A stretch of 60,485 bases of DNA from Firmicutes bacterium HGW-Firmicutes-3 (lineage in GTDB: Bacteria; Bacillota; Clostridia; Lachnospirales; Vallitaleaceae), in the NCBI GenBank assembly GCA_002841435.1, contig PGZS01000004.1:1-60485 (forward strand), written 5' to 3'. The position numbers were made by a program, and so were the translations under genes. The notes beneath the pieces are model-generated. The model did no database searches, had not been told where the DNA came from, and was given only the letters and a program-made list of their open reading frames with translations. Numbering within the stretch: the stretch's first letter is position 1; the number at the start of each line of letters is the position of its first letter. Below are positions 8,049 to 15,462 of this stretch, one piece after another.

Positions 8049-8513
8049 ATGAAAGTTCAAAAATGCATAAAAGAATCTTTTTCTGTTATAGGGAAAGAAG
8101 GTTCTACAAATGATGGAAACGGATTTATTCAAGAATTGTGGAATGATGCTAATTCTCATTTTAATGAAGTAGCTGAACTGGCAAAGAAAGCTGAAAATGG
8201 AAAATTAATTGGAATATGGGGTGTTATGTCCGATCTATCCCGGTCTTATATGCCTTGGGATGATAATTTTACGAAAGGGTATTATCTTGCAGGTGTTGAA
8301 GTTTCAGATGATGCCAGTGCTCCTCAGGGATGGGTGAAATGGACAATTCCATCGTATGAATATATTTATGTTAAAAATGATAGTCCGGATACATTTGAAA
8401 ATGTAATTGAATATTTAAATAAAAACAAGATTGACCTTGTAGGAGCTGTTCACGATTTCAATTGTCCTGAAAGCAAAGAAGCTTATATGTTTTTTCCAGT
8501 TAAAAAATTGTAA
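8049..8513 (+). CDS. GyrI-like/AraC effector-binding-domain protein (cassette gene)
   Basis: 154 aa, ATG after AGAGAGGAGG. Stretches GYYLAGVEVSDDASAPQGWV and IPSYEYIYVKND are characteristic of the GyrI-like (SOUL/AraE effector-binding) fold, and the C-terminus DLVGAVHDFNCPE...YMFFPVKKL fits its end strand. Stand-alone members bind small hydrophobic molecules or inhibit gyrase; here the ligand is unknown. Cassette boundary pair is perfect: GTTATCA and TGATAAC. Confidence 0.83.
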   Translation: MKVQKCIKESFSVIGKEGSTNDGNGFIQELWNDANSHFNEVAELAKKAENGKLIGIWGVMSDLSRSYMPWDDNFTKGYYLAGVEVSDDASAPQGWVKWTIPSYEYIYVKNDSPDTFENVIEYLNKNKIDLVGAVHDFNCPESKEAYMFFPVKKL

Positions 8514-8639
8514 AGTTAAGCGTATAGAAAGAATTGTTTACAAACTAATAGAGTTTAAGTTCAAAGTTAGTAGCAGTCATAAGTTTGGTTTGGGGCGCCA
8601 CCGTTCATGACGGCTAGGCTTTGTAGGGCCTCATCCATC

Positions 8640-8833
8640 TGATAACAACGCGTCTTCGTAATGGGCTCGGGGGTCATTTTCATGATGTATTCCTCATAAG
8701 CTCATCATGAAGAAGGGCTTGCCCACAGCCGGAACCCTAACCAGAGTCGGTAGCTGCATTAGTCGATCTTAAGGTTCCCCGACATGAACAGTCACCTGTA
8801 ATGGTTCCGGCCGTCGCAGACGCCAACGTTAGA
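8640..8833 (+). repeat. attC site 11 (long)
   Basis: R'' TGATAAC (8640-8646) and R' GTTAGAT (8827-8833). The site is about 194 bp. Inner stems include GCCGGAACC with GGTTCCGGC, and outer arms AACGCGTCT/AGACGCCAACG. The 126 bp between the stop at 8513 and R'' show no gene. Confidence 0.8.
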
Positions 8834-8874
8834 TGACATATTATCTTTCGGATATAAAAGAGAGGTGACTTTAA

Positions 8875-9426
8875 TTGGATGATGTAGTTACCAGTTTGGC
8901 AGAACATTTGAATAAGGAAAATATTATATGGGGTATAGGTGGTTCATACTTATTAAAGGAATATGGTATCGTTGATGAAGTTCATGACTTGGATATCATT
9001 GTTTCTGAGGAGGATGTGAAGAAGACCATCGAGATTCTTAATTCTATAGCTGAGAGGAAGACGATACCTGTTAAGAATGAATATAGAACGAAGAACTTCC
9101 ATATATATTCCTACAGAGGTGTGAGTATTGATGTAATGTCTACTTTTCGAATTGAGCATACTAATGGTGTTTATGAGTTCTTGTTAGATGATCAGTCGAT
9201 TGTCTTAAAGCAGCTGAAACAGGGAGTAATTATACCCTTTACAAGTTTAGAAGATTGGCTCATTGCATATAAATTGATGAAAGGACGAGAAGAAAAAGTC
9301 GAGCTGATAGAGAATTATTTTAGAACAGAAGGTTTGAATCACAAAGAACTTCTTGAAAGAACAATTAACCAAGAATTGCCTGAAGAGATTAAAGAGTATA
9401 TTAGGAACATACTTAAGAAAAATTGA
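8875..9426 (+). CDS. Nucleotidyltransferase-fold protein (cassette gene)
   Basis: 183 aa from TTG 8875, with GAGGTGA 6 nt upstream. GIGGSYLL (residues 20-27) followed by VHDLDIIV (36-43) is the GGS...DxD signature of minimal nucleotidyltransferases. DVMSTFRI, around residue 80-88, could supply the third carboxylate. The C-terminal helices (LEDWLIAYKLMKGREEKVE) resemble those of antibiotic-type or AbiEii-like enzymes. The substrate is unknown. R' GTTAGAT and R'' ATCTAGC agree at six of seven positions. Confidence 0.8.
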   Translation: MDDVVTSLAEHLNKENIIWGIGGSYLLKEYGIVDEVHDLDIIVSEEDVKKTIEILNSIAERKTIPVKNEYRTKNFHIYSYRGVSIDVMSTFRIEHTNGVYEFLLDDQSIVLKQLKQGVIIPFTSLEDWLIAYKLMKGREEKVELIENYFRTEGLNHKELLERTINQELPEEIKEYIRNILKKN

Positions 9427-9456
9427 AGTTTGCTAAAACTGTCAAGCTAATACGGC

Positions 9457-9651
9457 ATCTAGCAGCGAGTTACCGATACGTGACAGTTAACGCTATTTTA
9501 TTAAGTATTAGAAAGATATTACAATCGTATACGTTTTACCGTATACATAAGGTGTTATGGTAGGAGACGAAGAATCACATCACATCGAGTTGACGATTTG
9601 GACAATAACAAGGATGGATGCCACACATCGCCAATTCACTGGACGTTAGCT
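9457..9651 (+). repeat. attC site 12 (composite)
   Basis: R'' ATCTAGC (9457-9463) starts a left arm AGCGAGTTACCGATACG, but a second left arm ATCGAGTTGACGATTTGG lies at about 9584-9601, just before the right arm and R' GTTAGCT (9645-9651). The right 70 bp form a full type A hairpin without its own R'' box. It looks like two attC sites fused, or one with a 120-bp insertion. No gene lies between. Confidence 0.65.
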
Positions 9652-9724
9652 GACATTGTTCAACTGGGTTTTGAATCGTACAGTATTATAAGTAAGTGTT
9701 AGCATTAAGGAAATAAAATTATGT

Positions 9725-9955
9725 ATGGGAGATTTGAAATTGAAAATTAAATGTAGGTATGTAGTGGTTATGGAAGATGGGGAAATTATACCACCAGGAA
9801 TATTGTCTGGGAAACTTTATAGTATTGAATTGTCAACAGGTAATATATTGGAAGATTTAGGAAAAGGGATTGATCCAAGGTTTAATCTTGAACCATATCC
9901 AGAGCATCAAATTAAGTCTGAAGGACCAGCAGGTATTCGTTGCAAAAAGGCATAG
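9725..9955 (+). CDS. Unknown protein, upstream half of a possible frameshifted gene (cassette)
   Basis: 76 aa from ATG 9725; a weak AAGGAAATAAAA precedes it. The sequence (CRYVVVMEDGEIIPPGILSG, then LYSIELSTGNILEDLG) is unlike any family I recognise but has plausible beta-rich composition. It ends at a TAG inside a stretch with a run of five A (around 9942-9947), where the downstream frame begins. Reading the two frames as one protein would need a single-base shift at that run. Confidence 0.5.
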   Translation: MGDLKLKIKCRYVVVMEDGEIIPPGILSGKLYSIELSTGNILEDLGKGIDPRFNLEPYPEHQIKSEGPAGIRCKKA

Positions 9956-10290
9956 TTTATGAGGCTTATAATAATGATGGTCAATTATTACTGAATTTCA
10001 CACCTTTTTGTGGGAATAAGTCTAATGACTTGGAGTATGGATCCGGTGGAAGATGGCTCTACGGTTATGCAGATGACAGCAATATAAATCACTTAAAGAA
10101 CTACTTGTTTTCAGGAAGGAGACGACTCATTCAAGCGAGTAGAGATTTAGATTTCTTGGGCATAGACGGTGGAGATTATGTTCGTGTTTATGATTACTCC
10201 GATGCAACTATCACTTTACAGAATTGGGATGGAGATGTGCTAATGATATTCCAGTTATGCAAGGCAATAACAACTTATTTTCGCCACTAG
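9940..10290 (+). CDS. Unknown protein, downstream half of a possible frameshifted gene (cassette)
   Basis: 116 aa if started at TTG 9940, which has no ribosome site and overlaps the upstream frame by 16 nt. Features: GIVYEAYNNDGQLLLNF, GGRWLYGYADDSN and DYVRVYDYSDATITLQNWDGD. The lack of its own start signals suggests either translational coupling or, more likely, a frameshift separating it from 9725-9955. The combined product would be about 190 aa. Function unknown. Confidence 0.5.
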   Translation: MQKGIVYEAYNNDGQLLLNFTPFCGNKSNDLEYGSGGRWLYGYADDSNINHLKNYLFSGRRRLIQASRDLDFLGIDGGDYVRVYDYSDATITLQNWDGDVLMIFQLCKAITTYFRH

Positions 10291-10369
10291 GCAAATATAC
10301 GGTAGAACAATCCGCAATTACCTTGCTTAGGCTATCAGAGGTTAAATAGTGTATTATTGTCTAATGATT

Positions 10370-10427
10370 GTATAACAGAAATGAGCCACAACTTCCGCTG
10401 GAAACATCAACTCACAGGACGTTATGT
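10370..10427 (+). repeat. attC site 13 (short)
   Basis: R'' GTATAAC (10370-10376) and R' GTTATGT (10421-10427). Arms TGAGCCACAACTTCC and GGAAACATCAACTCA pair; only 58 bp. R'' does not complement the cassette's R' (GTTAGCT), so this boundary seems rearranged. Confidence 0.75.
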
Positions 10428-10509
10428 GACAATGCATGCTAGTAATAAAAACGTAAGGGTACAGTATTGTACAACCATGAAATTATTAAAAAATATAAGG
10501 GGTGTTACC

Positions 10510-11598
10510 TTGAGGAAGAAGATTTATGTTTTATCATGTTTGGTATTAGCAATGATTAGTATTGTTGGATGTAAAGAAACTCATATACAATCTGAACAGG
10601 CAGATGTTGAGGTATTAGAAGTTGGAACCACAACTGAAGTAACTACAAAAGAGAGCCAAGAATCTGAATATTCATGGAATGATGATATTAATGAATATGC
10701 TATTTATGTGAATGATATTTATTATCCACTTGATAATCACTATATTTTTGAGACAGTATTAGAGGATGCTGAGGTTCAAGAATTTTCTGGGGAGTTTCCA
10801 TACCCGAGTGGAAAAATACACTTTGGAAATGGACTAAAAATCTCAACTTTCAATGTTAATGATGAAAGAGGTCAAGGAGAAACCATTTATAATATTTTGG
10901 CAACCAAGGATGCTAAAACACCAAGAGGTGTGGGTATAGGGGATACTCTATCTGATTTGCAAGAATCTTATAGTGAGCTAAAATATGAAGCAAATTGGGT
11001 TCGGGATGAAGAAAATCCAATGTTTAATAGAGTATATATCTATACAACTGAAGGAAGCAGTAAGTATATTGCATTTTTCCTATATGAAAAAGAAATTGTT
11101 ATGATAGCAGTTGAAGAAGGATTTGATTATATACCTGGTATAGATATAGAAAATAGTAATATTCTTGGGATTCAAGGTGTTCTTCGAGAAGTAGATAATA
11201 TCTCTTCCAAAGGGATGAATATACATTATTTTTATACAGATAGTGATGGAGAAGAAATAACACTTATAAATATATATGCTCGCTCTACTTACGAAGTAGA
11301 TATTGATGATGATGGAATTATAGAGTTAATGGTTTATTTGAATAATGAGGAAGATTGGCAATCAATAGGAATCTATGATGTGGTGAATGGAGAAATTTCT
11401 TATATTGATGTCAATAAAAAAATGGGGTGCAAATGGTCAAGGGGAGAAGAGAATTGTGCGAACATAAAACCCGAGTATAAAAAATGCATAGAAATAGGCT
11501 TTGAAAGAGATGACGATACTTATAGATCTGGGCTCTATAGGGTGGTAGATAATGAACTATTTTATATTTGCCCTTTTTCCGATGATGTGTTGATGTAA
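10510..11598 (+). CDS. Lipoprotein of unknown function (cassette gene)
   Basis: 362 aa from TTG 10510. This start is chosen because AAGGGGTG lies 5 nt upstream and it gives a proper lipoprotein signal peptide (LRKKIYVLSCLVLAMIS, then IVGC lipobox); the longer frame starts inside the attC. The mature protein is acidic. Residues near the middle (GVGIGDTLSDLQESY) recall beta-lactamase-inhibitor-like or copper-amine-oxidase-like repeats, and DIDDDGIIELMVYL is an FG-GAP/VCBS-type Asp-rich loop. Membrane-anchored, extracytoplasmic; function unknown. Confidence 0.8.
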   Translation: MRKKIYVLSCLVLAMISIVGCKETHIQSEQADVEVLEVGTTTEVTTKESQESEYSWNDDINEYAIYVNDIYYPLDNHYIFETVLEDAEVQEFSGEFPYPSGKIHFGNGLKISTFNVNDERGQGETIYNILATKDAKTPRGVGIGDTLSDLQESYSELKYEANWVRDEENPMFNRVYIYTTEGSSKYIAFFLYEKEIVMIAVEEGFDYIPGIDIENSNILGIQGVLREVDNISSKGMNIHYFYTDSDGEEITLINIYARSTYEVDIDDDGIIELMVYLNNEEDWQSIGIYDVVNGEISYIDVNKKMGCKWSRGEENCANIKPEYKKCIEIGFERDDDTYRSGLYRVVDNELFYICPFSDDVLM

Positions 11599-11606
11599 GG
11601 AGTATA

Positions 11607-11645
11607 TCTATCATGCCCACGATGGCTATACCTAAATTAGAGGAT
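11607..11645 (+). repeat. Remnant of a type B attC centre
   Basis: TATCATGCCCACGATGGCTA followed by TAGAGGATGTTGATGGATGG resembles the middle of attC 3 and attC 14 but lacks R'', L'' and R'. It suggests that two cassettes (10510-11598 and the broken gene at 11650-11919) were once separated here. Confidence 0.4.
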
Positions 11646-11649
11646 GTTG

Positions 11650-11919
11650 ATGGATGGATCAGTTAACAAGGATCAAATAGAAAGGATTTCTAAAGACATA
11701 ATAACAGATAAAAAATTCATTAACGAGGAGCTATTGGCACATATAAAAATGAATCAATTAAGTTTTAGTATACGAGATTTATCACCTTAATCGCCTTATC
11801 TATATATAAGAGTTGAATATATGATGAAAGATGGCAATACAAAGGTTTATTCATATAAGATAAGACAATGTAATGTTTATAGTATTTGGGATGATTTGAT
11901 AAAAGATGGGTGGCTTTAG
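11650..11919 (+). pseudogene. Small cassette gene broken by one nonsense codon
   Basis: An 89-codon frame from ATG 11650 to TAG 11917-11919 is interrupted only by TAA at 11788-11790 (codon 47). The parts read MDGSVNKDQIERISKDIITD...SIRDLSP and, after the stop, SPYLYIRVEYMMKDGNTKVY...DDLIKDGWL. The frame is otherwise intact, with a natural-looking composition on both sides. No family recognised. The ATG lies inside the attC remnant and has no clear ribosome site. Confidence 0.5.
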
Positions 11920-11982
11920 ATAAAAGATATTTAATATGGGTATATCTCAATATAGATAAGGAAAGTAAAACGGTCCGATATC

Positions 11983-12073
11983 TCATAACACGCCAATTTC
12001 CATCATGCCGAGGATTGTTATCGATTAGGATATAGATTGGATGGGCACGACGGAAACTGCGAGGACGTTAGGC
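11983..12073 (+). repeat. attC site 14 (type B)
   Basis: R'' TCATAAC (11983-11989), arms ACGCCAATTTCCATCATGCC and GATGGGCACGACGGAAACTG, R' GTTAGGC (12067-12073). R'' agrees at six of seven positions with R' at 10421-10427, so both the lipoprotein and the broken gene belong to one cassette unit now. Confidence 0.87.
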
Positions 12074-12142
12074 GACTATGACCTTTGTAATGGTTTGAAA
12101 ATATATAATAATAGAAAAAACTACGGAAGTGAGGTGAGTAAT

Positions 12143-12808
12143 TTGAAAGTGAATGCTAGAATTTTTTATATACTAGTAACTATGCTGATTTTAGTAAGCT
12201 GTACTGGAAAGAAAGAAGATATTATTTTTAGGCAGATTTACACGGATAAGTATATTGACAATACGAAGATTGATATAGATGCTAAAATAATTGAGATTAG
12301 CAAATATTTAAAGAGCTATGAATTCCAAGGTGATATTGAAAAAAATCTTACTATTAATATTATCGATGGATATGATGAACTTACAAAATTAGGTATTGAG
12401 TTAGTTAGTGTTAAATTAGATTACGCATGGTTGGATGGATTTGTAGTTTACAGAAATAATGAATTAATAGGTTTGTTATACGGTATGAACGAGCAAGGCG
12501 TGTATATGACTGACTTGAATAATGACGGTAATATGGAAATTATATACCAATCAGAATTTGGATCAGGTATTAGTAGAACAATTATTAATTTACTTGATTT
12601 AGGAACTAATAAAGTATATAGTGCACAATATTATAATAATAATGATGGAATAATATTTGATGTAACACCTATAGGGGTAGCAGTATATTCATATTATTAC
12701 GAATTTGAAAGAAGATCTGAGGAACCAATAGGTTATTTAAAGTTGACAGAAGAAGGATTAGTAATAGATGGTGTTGACGCACCAAATTTACAGTTAATGA
12801 ATGACTAA
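12143..12808 (+). CDS. Lipoprotein with Asp-rich repeat loop (cassette gene)
   Basis: 221 aa from TTG 12143, with GAGGTGAG (12131-12138) just upstream; the longer frame from 12041 lies in the attC. Signal peptide LKVNARIFYILVTMLILVSC ends in an LVSC lipobox. DLNNDGNMEIIYQSEFG (about residues 127-143) is a VCBS/FG-GAP-like calcium-loop motif, as in the lipoprotein at 10510-11598. It should be anchored outside the membrane. Function unknown. Confidence 0.8.
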   Translation: MKVNARIFYILVTMLILVSCTGKKEDIIFRQIYTDKYIDNTKIDIDAKIIEISKYLKSYEFQGDIEKNLTINIIDGYDELTKLGIELVSVKLDYAWLDGFVVYRNNELIGLLYGMNEQGVYMTDLNNDGNMEIIYQSEFGSGISRTIINLLDLGTNKVYSAQYYNNNDGIIFDVTPIGVAVYSYYYEFERRSEEPIGYLKLTEEGLVIDGVDAPNLQLMND

Positions 12809-12817
12809 AACTGACGG

Positions 12818-12853
12818 ACGTAACATCGTCTATTAACTCACAGGACGTTATAT
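12818..12853 (+). repeat. attC site 15 (left part lost)
   Basis: Only ACGTAAC (12818-12824), the right arm CATCGTCTATTAACTC and R' GTTATAT (12847-12853) remain. The right arm matches the type A consensus CATCGTCAACTC with a 3-bp insertion. The left arm and the hairpin centre are missing. Confidence 0.65.
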
Positions 12854-13058
12854 ACAATCCCTACAGAATATAACTGGAGTCAACCAATTTATTGAAAGTC
12901 GAACATTATACATAAATTTCATAGGTTATGATATACCACTAAGCAAAATTGAAGGGGAATATTATTATGAGATAGAGGTTGATTCAAGTGGTTACGATAA
13001 AGTAGTTTATAATGGATTGGACAAAGAAGATGATAAGGTACTTTATAGTGCCAGATAA
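12842..13058 (+). pseudogene. 5'-truncated cassette gene fragment
   Basis: An open frame without any usable start runs from the attC edge to TAA 13056-13058. It reads TGVNQFIESRTLYINFIGYD, then IPLSKIEGEYYYEIEVDSSG, then YDKVVYNGLDKEDDKVLYSAR. The start of the gene has been deleted, together with the left part of attC 15. Cassette ends are still a perfect R'/R'' pair (GTTATAT, ATATAAC). No family recognised. Confidence 0.5.
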
Positions 13059-13115
13059 AGACATTGATGATTAATTAACCAATTGAAATAGAAAAGTTTG
13101 AATCATCGGGACTGC

Positions 13116-13192
13116 ATATAACACAGCTTTAGCAACATATGATTGAGGGATGAGAATAGGGTTTTGGAGTCGCCAACCCTAAAACGTTATAT
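13116..13192 (+). repeat. attC site 16
   Basis: R'' ATATAAC (13116-13122) and R' GTTATAT (13186-13192). Arms ACACAGCTTTAGC and a right arm with GGTTTTGGAGTCGCC...CCCTAAAACG; the centre pairs less clearly (AGGGTTTTGG with CCAACCCTAAAA). Confidence 0.75.
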
Positions 13193-13287
13193 ACTAGATT
13201 CTAGCGAGGAGTATTTATTCGTTCGCCGTCCTTGGCTCACTAGTAAATGACAGATTAAATTAAAAATAATGAAGAGTAGGAGTGAAA

Positions 13288-14223
13288 ATGAGTATTCAAT
13301 CTTATATAATAAAAAAAATTCTTAGAAGAGTTGTACCAAAAGATGAAGATTTTAGCTTGAGAAGAAAGAAAACGGATGAATTAGCTGGGAAGAATTCGTT
13401 GGCTAAGAATGTTAGTATTAAAGAGGTTCAGTTAGGCAGTGTAACGTGTGAGTGGGCCTATATAGAAAATGCACCATTAGATAAAGCTATTATATATTTA
13501 CATGGGGGAGGATTTTGTATTGGATCCATAAATACATACAGACATTTTACTAGTAGATTAGCTAAGGCGACTGGTATTAGAGTATTATATGTGGAATACA
13601 GTTTAGCTCCAGAGCATCCTTTTCCTAGAGCATTAGAAGATGTAATTGCAGTATATCAAAGCCTTTTATCACAAGGAATATCTTCGGAAAACATAATTTT
13701 CATGGGAGATTCTGCTGGAGCAGGACTATGTTTATCTACAACGTTAGCCTTAAGAGACAGGGGAGAATCATTACCAACAGCCTTAATACTTTACTCACCC
13801 TGGACTGATCTTACCTTAACATCTAAAAGTTTAAAAACCAATGAAAAAAAAGATCCTTTAGTATTTGTAAATGACCAAAAAAAGCTGGTGAGGGCTTATA
13901 TAAAAGAAAAAGATGTAAGAAATCCATTGGTTTCTCCTAGGTTTGGAAATTTTAATAGATTCCCTCCAATGCTTATACATACAGGTACTGATGAGATATT
14001 ACTTGACGACTCATTAAATCTAGTAGAAAAGGCAAAAAAAGCTGGTGTAGAAGTAACCTTAAAATTATGGAAGGGAATGTTTCATGTTTTTTCAATTTTT
14101 CCTGACCACACACCAGAAGGTAAAAAATCGCTTAAGGAAGTTGTCACATTTATTCATAGTAAATGGGGATTGAATAATACCAGCAATTTATCTAAAGAAC
14201 AACAAAAACAATTTAAATTGTGA
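13288..14223 (+). CDS. Alpha/beta hydrolase, hormone-sensitive-lipase family (cassette gene)
   Basis: 311 aa from ATG 13288 with AGTAGGAG just upstream (GTG 13282 is an in-frame alternative). HGGGF (72-76) is the oxyanion-hole motif, GDSAG (140-144) the nucleophile elbow with Ser142, and DEILLD (Asp235) and GMFHVF (His266) complete the triad. These are the hallmarks of HSL/Abhydrolase_3 esterases, which cleave short-chain esters in the cytoplasm. No signal peptide. The length is typical. It is the longest enzyme in the array. Confidence 0.92.
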   Translation: MSIQSYIIKKILRRVVPKDEDFSLRRKKTDELAGKNSLAKNVSIKEVQLGSVTCEWAYIENAPLDKAIIYLHGGGFCIGSINTYRHFTSRLAKATGIRVLYVEYSLAPEHPFPRALEDVIAVYQSLLSQGISSENIIFMGDSAGAGLCLSTTLALRDRGESLPTALILYSPWTDLTLTSKSLKTNEKKDPLVFVNDQKKLVRAYIKEKDVRNPLVSPRFGNFNRFPPMLIHTGTDEILLDDSLNLVEKAKKAGVEVTLKLWKGMFHVFSIFPDHTPEGKKSLKEVVTFIHSKWGLNNTSNLSKEQQKQFKL

Positions 14224-14299
14224 AAATGGACAAAAAAGATATAAAAAGAAGTTTGGTTTAAGCAAGTACTAGATTTATGCTCCGCAGTCTTTGGTTCCA

Positions 14300-14336
14300 C
14301 AGCTAGAATCCATCGTCAACTCACAGGACGTTAGCT
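14300..14336 (+). repeat. attC site 17 (right half only)
   Basis: The right arm CATCGTCAACTCACAGGACG and R' GTTAGCT (14330-14336) are exact copies of the type A consensus. Upstream (14230-14300) no R'' or L'' box could be found, so the left half seems eroded. Confidence 0.65.
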
Positions 14337-14387
14337 ACCATTGCACATTTTTGAGAAATAAAAAGGTTGATTTTTTGGAGGATTGAA

Positions 14388-14810
14388 ATGAATAAAGAAA
14401 TCATAACAAAAGCAGGAGAAATTATAGAAAAGAATACTGGGGAACTAACTTTTTGCGTGCTGGCATTAATAGACCTGGATGGTTATCCAACAGTGTCAAC
14501 AATATCTGCATCAAAAGCCGAAGGTATCTACTGGATTACTTTCTGTACTGGTCTTGGAGGAACGAGAACCAATAGAATTAACAAGTGCAACCGTGCAAGT
14601 GTATGTTTTAATGCTATGGATTATAATATAACACTTGTGGGTACAATTGAAATATTAACAGACATGGATGTAAAAAGAGAAATGTGGTATGAGGGACTTA
14701 AAAATCATTTTAGTGGACCGGAAGATTCTAATTACTGTGTTTTACGTTTTAAAACAGAACGCTATAATCTTTTGATTGATTGGAAAGAGGCAAAGGGAAC
14801 TATAGATTGA
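14388..14810 (+). CDS. Pyridoxamine 5'-phosphate oxidase-like protein (cassette gene)
   Basis: 140 aa from ATG 14388, 5 nt after TTGGAGGA; the longer frame from 14367 has no start signal. Split-barrel signatures: FCVLALIDLDGYPTVSTIS, GIYWITFCTGLGGTRTNRI and NRASVCFNAMDYNITLVG, then a C-terminal tail ending VLRFKTERYNLLIDW. This is the pattern of the general-stress-protein-26-like PNPOx group that binds FMN. It is a second such cassette here, not a close copy of 7302-7772. Boundary pair perfect (GTTAGCT/AGCTAAC). Confidence 0.85.
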   Translation: MNKEIITKAGEIIEKNTGELTFCVLALIDLDGYPTVSTISASKAEGIYWITFCTGLGGTRTNRINKCNRASVCFNAMDYNITLVGTIEILTDMDVKREMWYEGLKNHFSGPEDSNYCVLRFKTERYNLLIDWKEAKGTID

Positions 14811-14845
14811 TTGAAGTGTGACTAGGTAGGTCAATGAGCAACAGC

Positions 14846-14928
14846 AGCTAACACGTCAATTTCCATCAAGCCCGCGCTGGAGATCGCATTGGGAAGTTGA
14901 GTGGATTGACACGACGGGAACGTTAGAT
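14846..14928 (+). repeat. attC site 18 (type B)
   Basis: R'' AGCTAAC (14846-14852), arms ACGTCAATTTCCATCAAGCCC and GTGGATTGACACGACGGG, R' GTTAGAT (14922-14928). Confidence 0.88.
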
Positions 14929-14984
14929 GACAGTTCAATAAATAATAGCGACATGAGTCGCTTGTATAGGAGAGTGAATTACAA

Positions 14985-15330
14985 ATGGAAGATAGAAAAG
15001 CTTTATGGAATTCTAAACAAGGATTACTAAGGAACATAATTTAAAACCTGATAAATTTGACCAAGCGATTCATCCATTTATTGAACAGCACTCCATGTTG
15101 CATTCATCAGAACTGTCACAGGAGTAAAAAAACGAACAATCGCTTATGGCATGTGGCATTCAACTAGAATTGAAGATATATCAATAAATACTTTGGTCTC
15201 TGACGAAACTCAAGTCCTATATAATGATAATTGGTTAGAAAAAGTCAATTCAAGAACTATAGATACATGAAATGCATTAAAAGAAACAGAAATTCGTGAA
15301 TTAAGCCATCTTCTAACAATGTATTGCCAT
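14985..15330 (+). pseudogene. DinB-superfamily gene, degraded (cassette)
   Basis: From ATG 14985 the frame reads MEDRKALWNSKQGLLRN and stops; homology continues in shifted frames with further stops. Recognisable parts are GMWHSTRIEDISINTLVSDE and NDNWLEKVN, which match the central region of DinB/YfiT-like proteins (metal-binding four-helix bundles used as thiol transferases). At least two frameshifts and one TGA (in IDT*NALKETEIRELSH) are present. The gene is non-functional. Its cassette ends remain (GTTAGAT/TTCTAAC). Confidence 0.65.
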
Positions 15331-15395
15331 ATTTTGCAAGCCTAAGGAACGTCGTTGTAAGAATTGCAGACTGCGGCAATACGAGGACGTTATAT
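15311..15395 (+). repeat. attC site 19
   Basis: R'' TTCTAAC (15311-15317), arms GTATTGCCATATTTTGCA and CTGCGGCAATACGAGG, R' GTTATAT (15389-15395). It is the last site of the continuous array. Confidence 0.83.
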
Positions 15396-15462
15396 GAAAT
15401 TGTTCCAATTGTTTTAGGGTAAGTTCTCTGGTGTTTTCATAGTTAGAATTGGAGGGGGAAAA

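Larger units (their letters stand above)
469..15395 (+). mobile_element. Integron gene cassette array (no integrase in window)
   Basis: Nineteen attC-like sites, all in one orientation, separate single short genes. Sites end with GTTRRRY-type R' boxes (GTTAGCT, GTTATGT, GTTATAC, GTTAGGT and others) and begin with RYYYAAC-type R'' boxes. The arms form imperfect palindromes with heterogeneous centres. R'' after a gene complements R' before the same gene in 13 cassettes. Cassette genes read left to right, so an intI/attI platform is expected left of position 1. The window contains no tyrosine recombinase gene, so formally this is an integrase-less cluster (CALIN) or the distal part of a chromosomal integron. 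A single further attC lies at 18684-18773. Confidence 0.88.

Noticed and set aside
469-15395. Recurrent palindromic repeats considered as a CRISPR array
   Set aside because: Spacing is that of whole genes (0.4-1.7 kb), the repeats differ in sequence, and no cas genes are present. The R'/R'' logic identifies them as attC sites.
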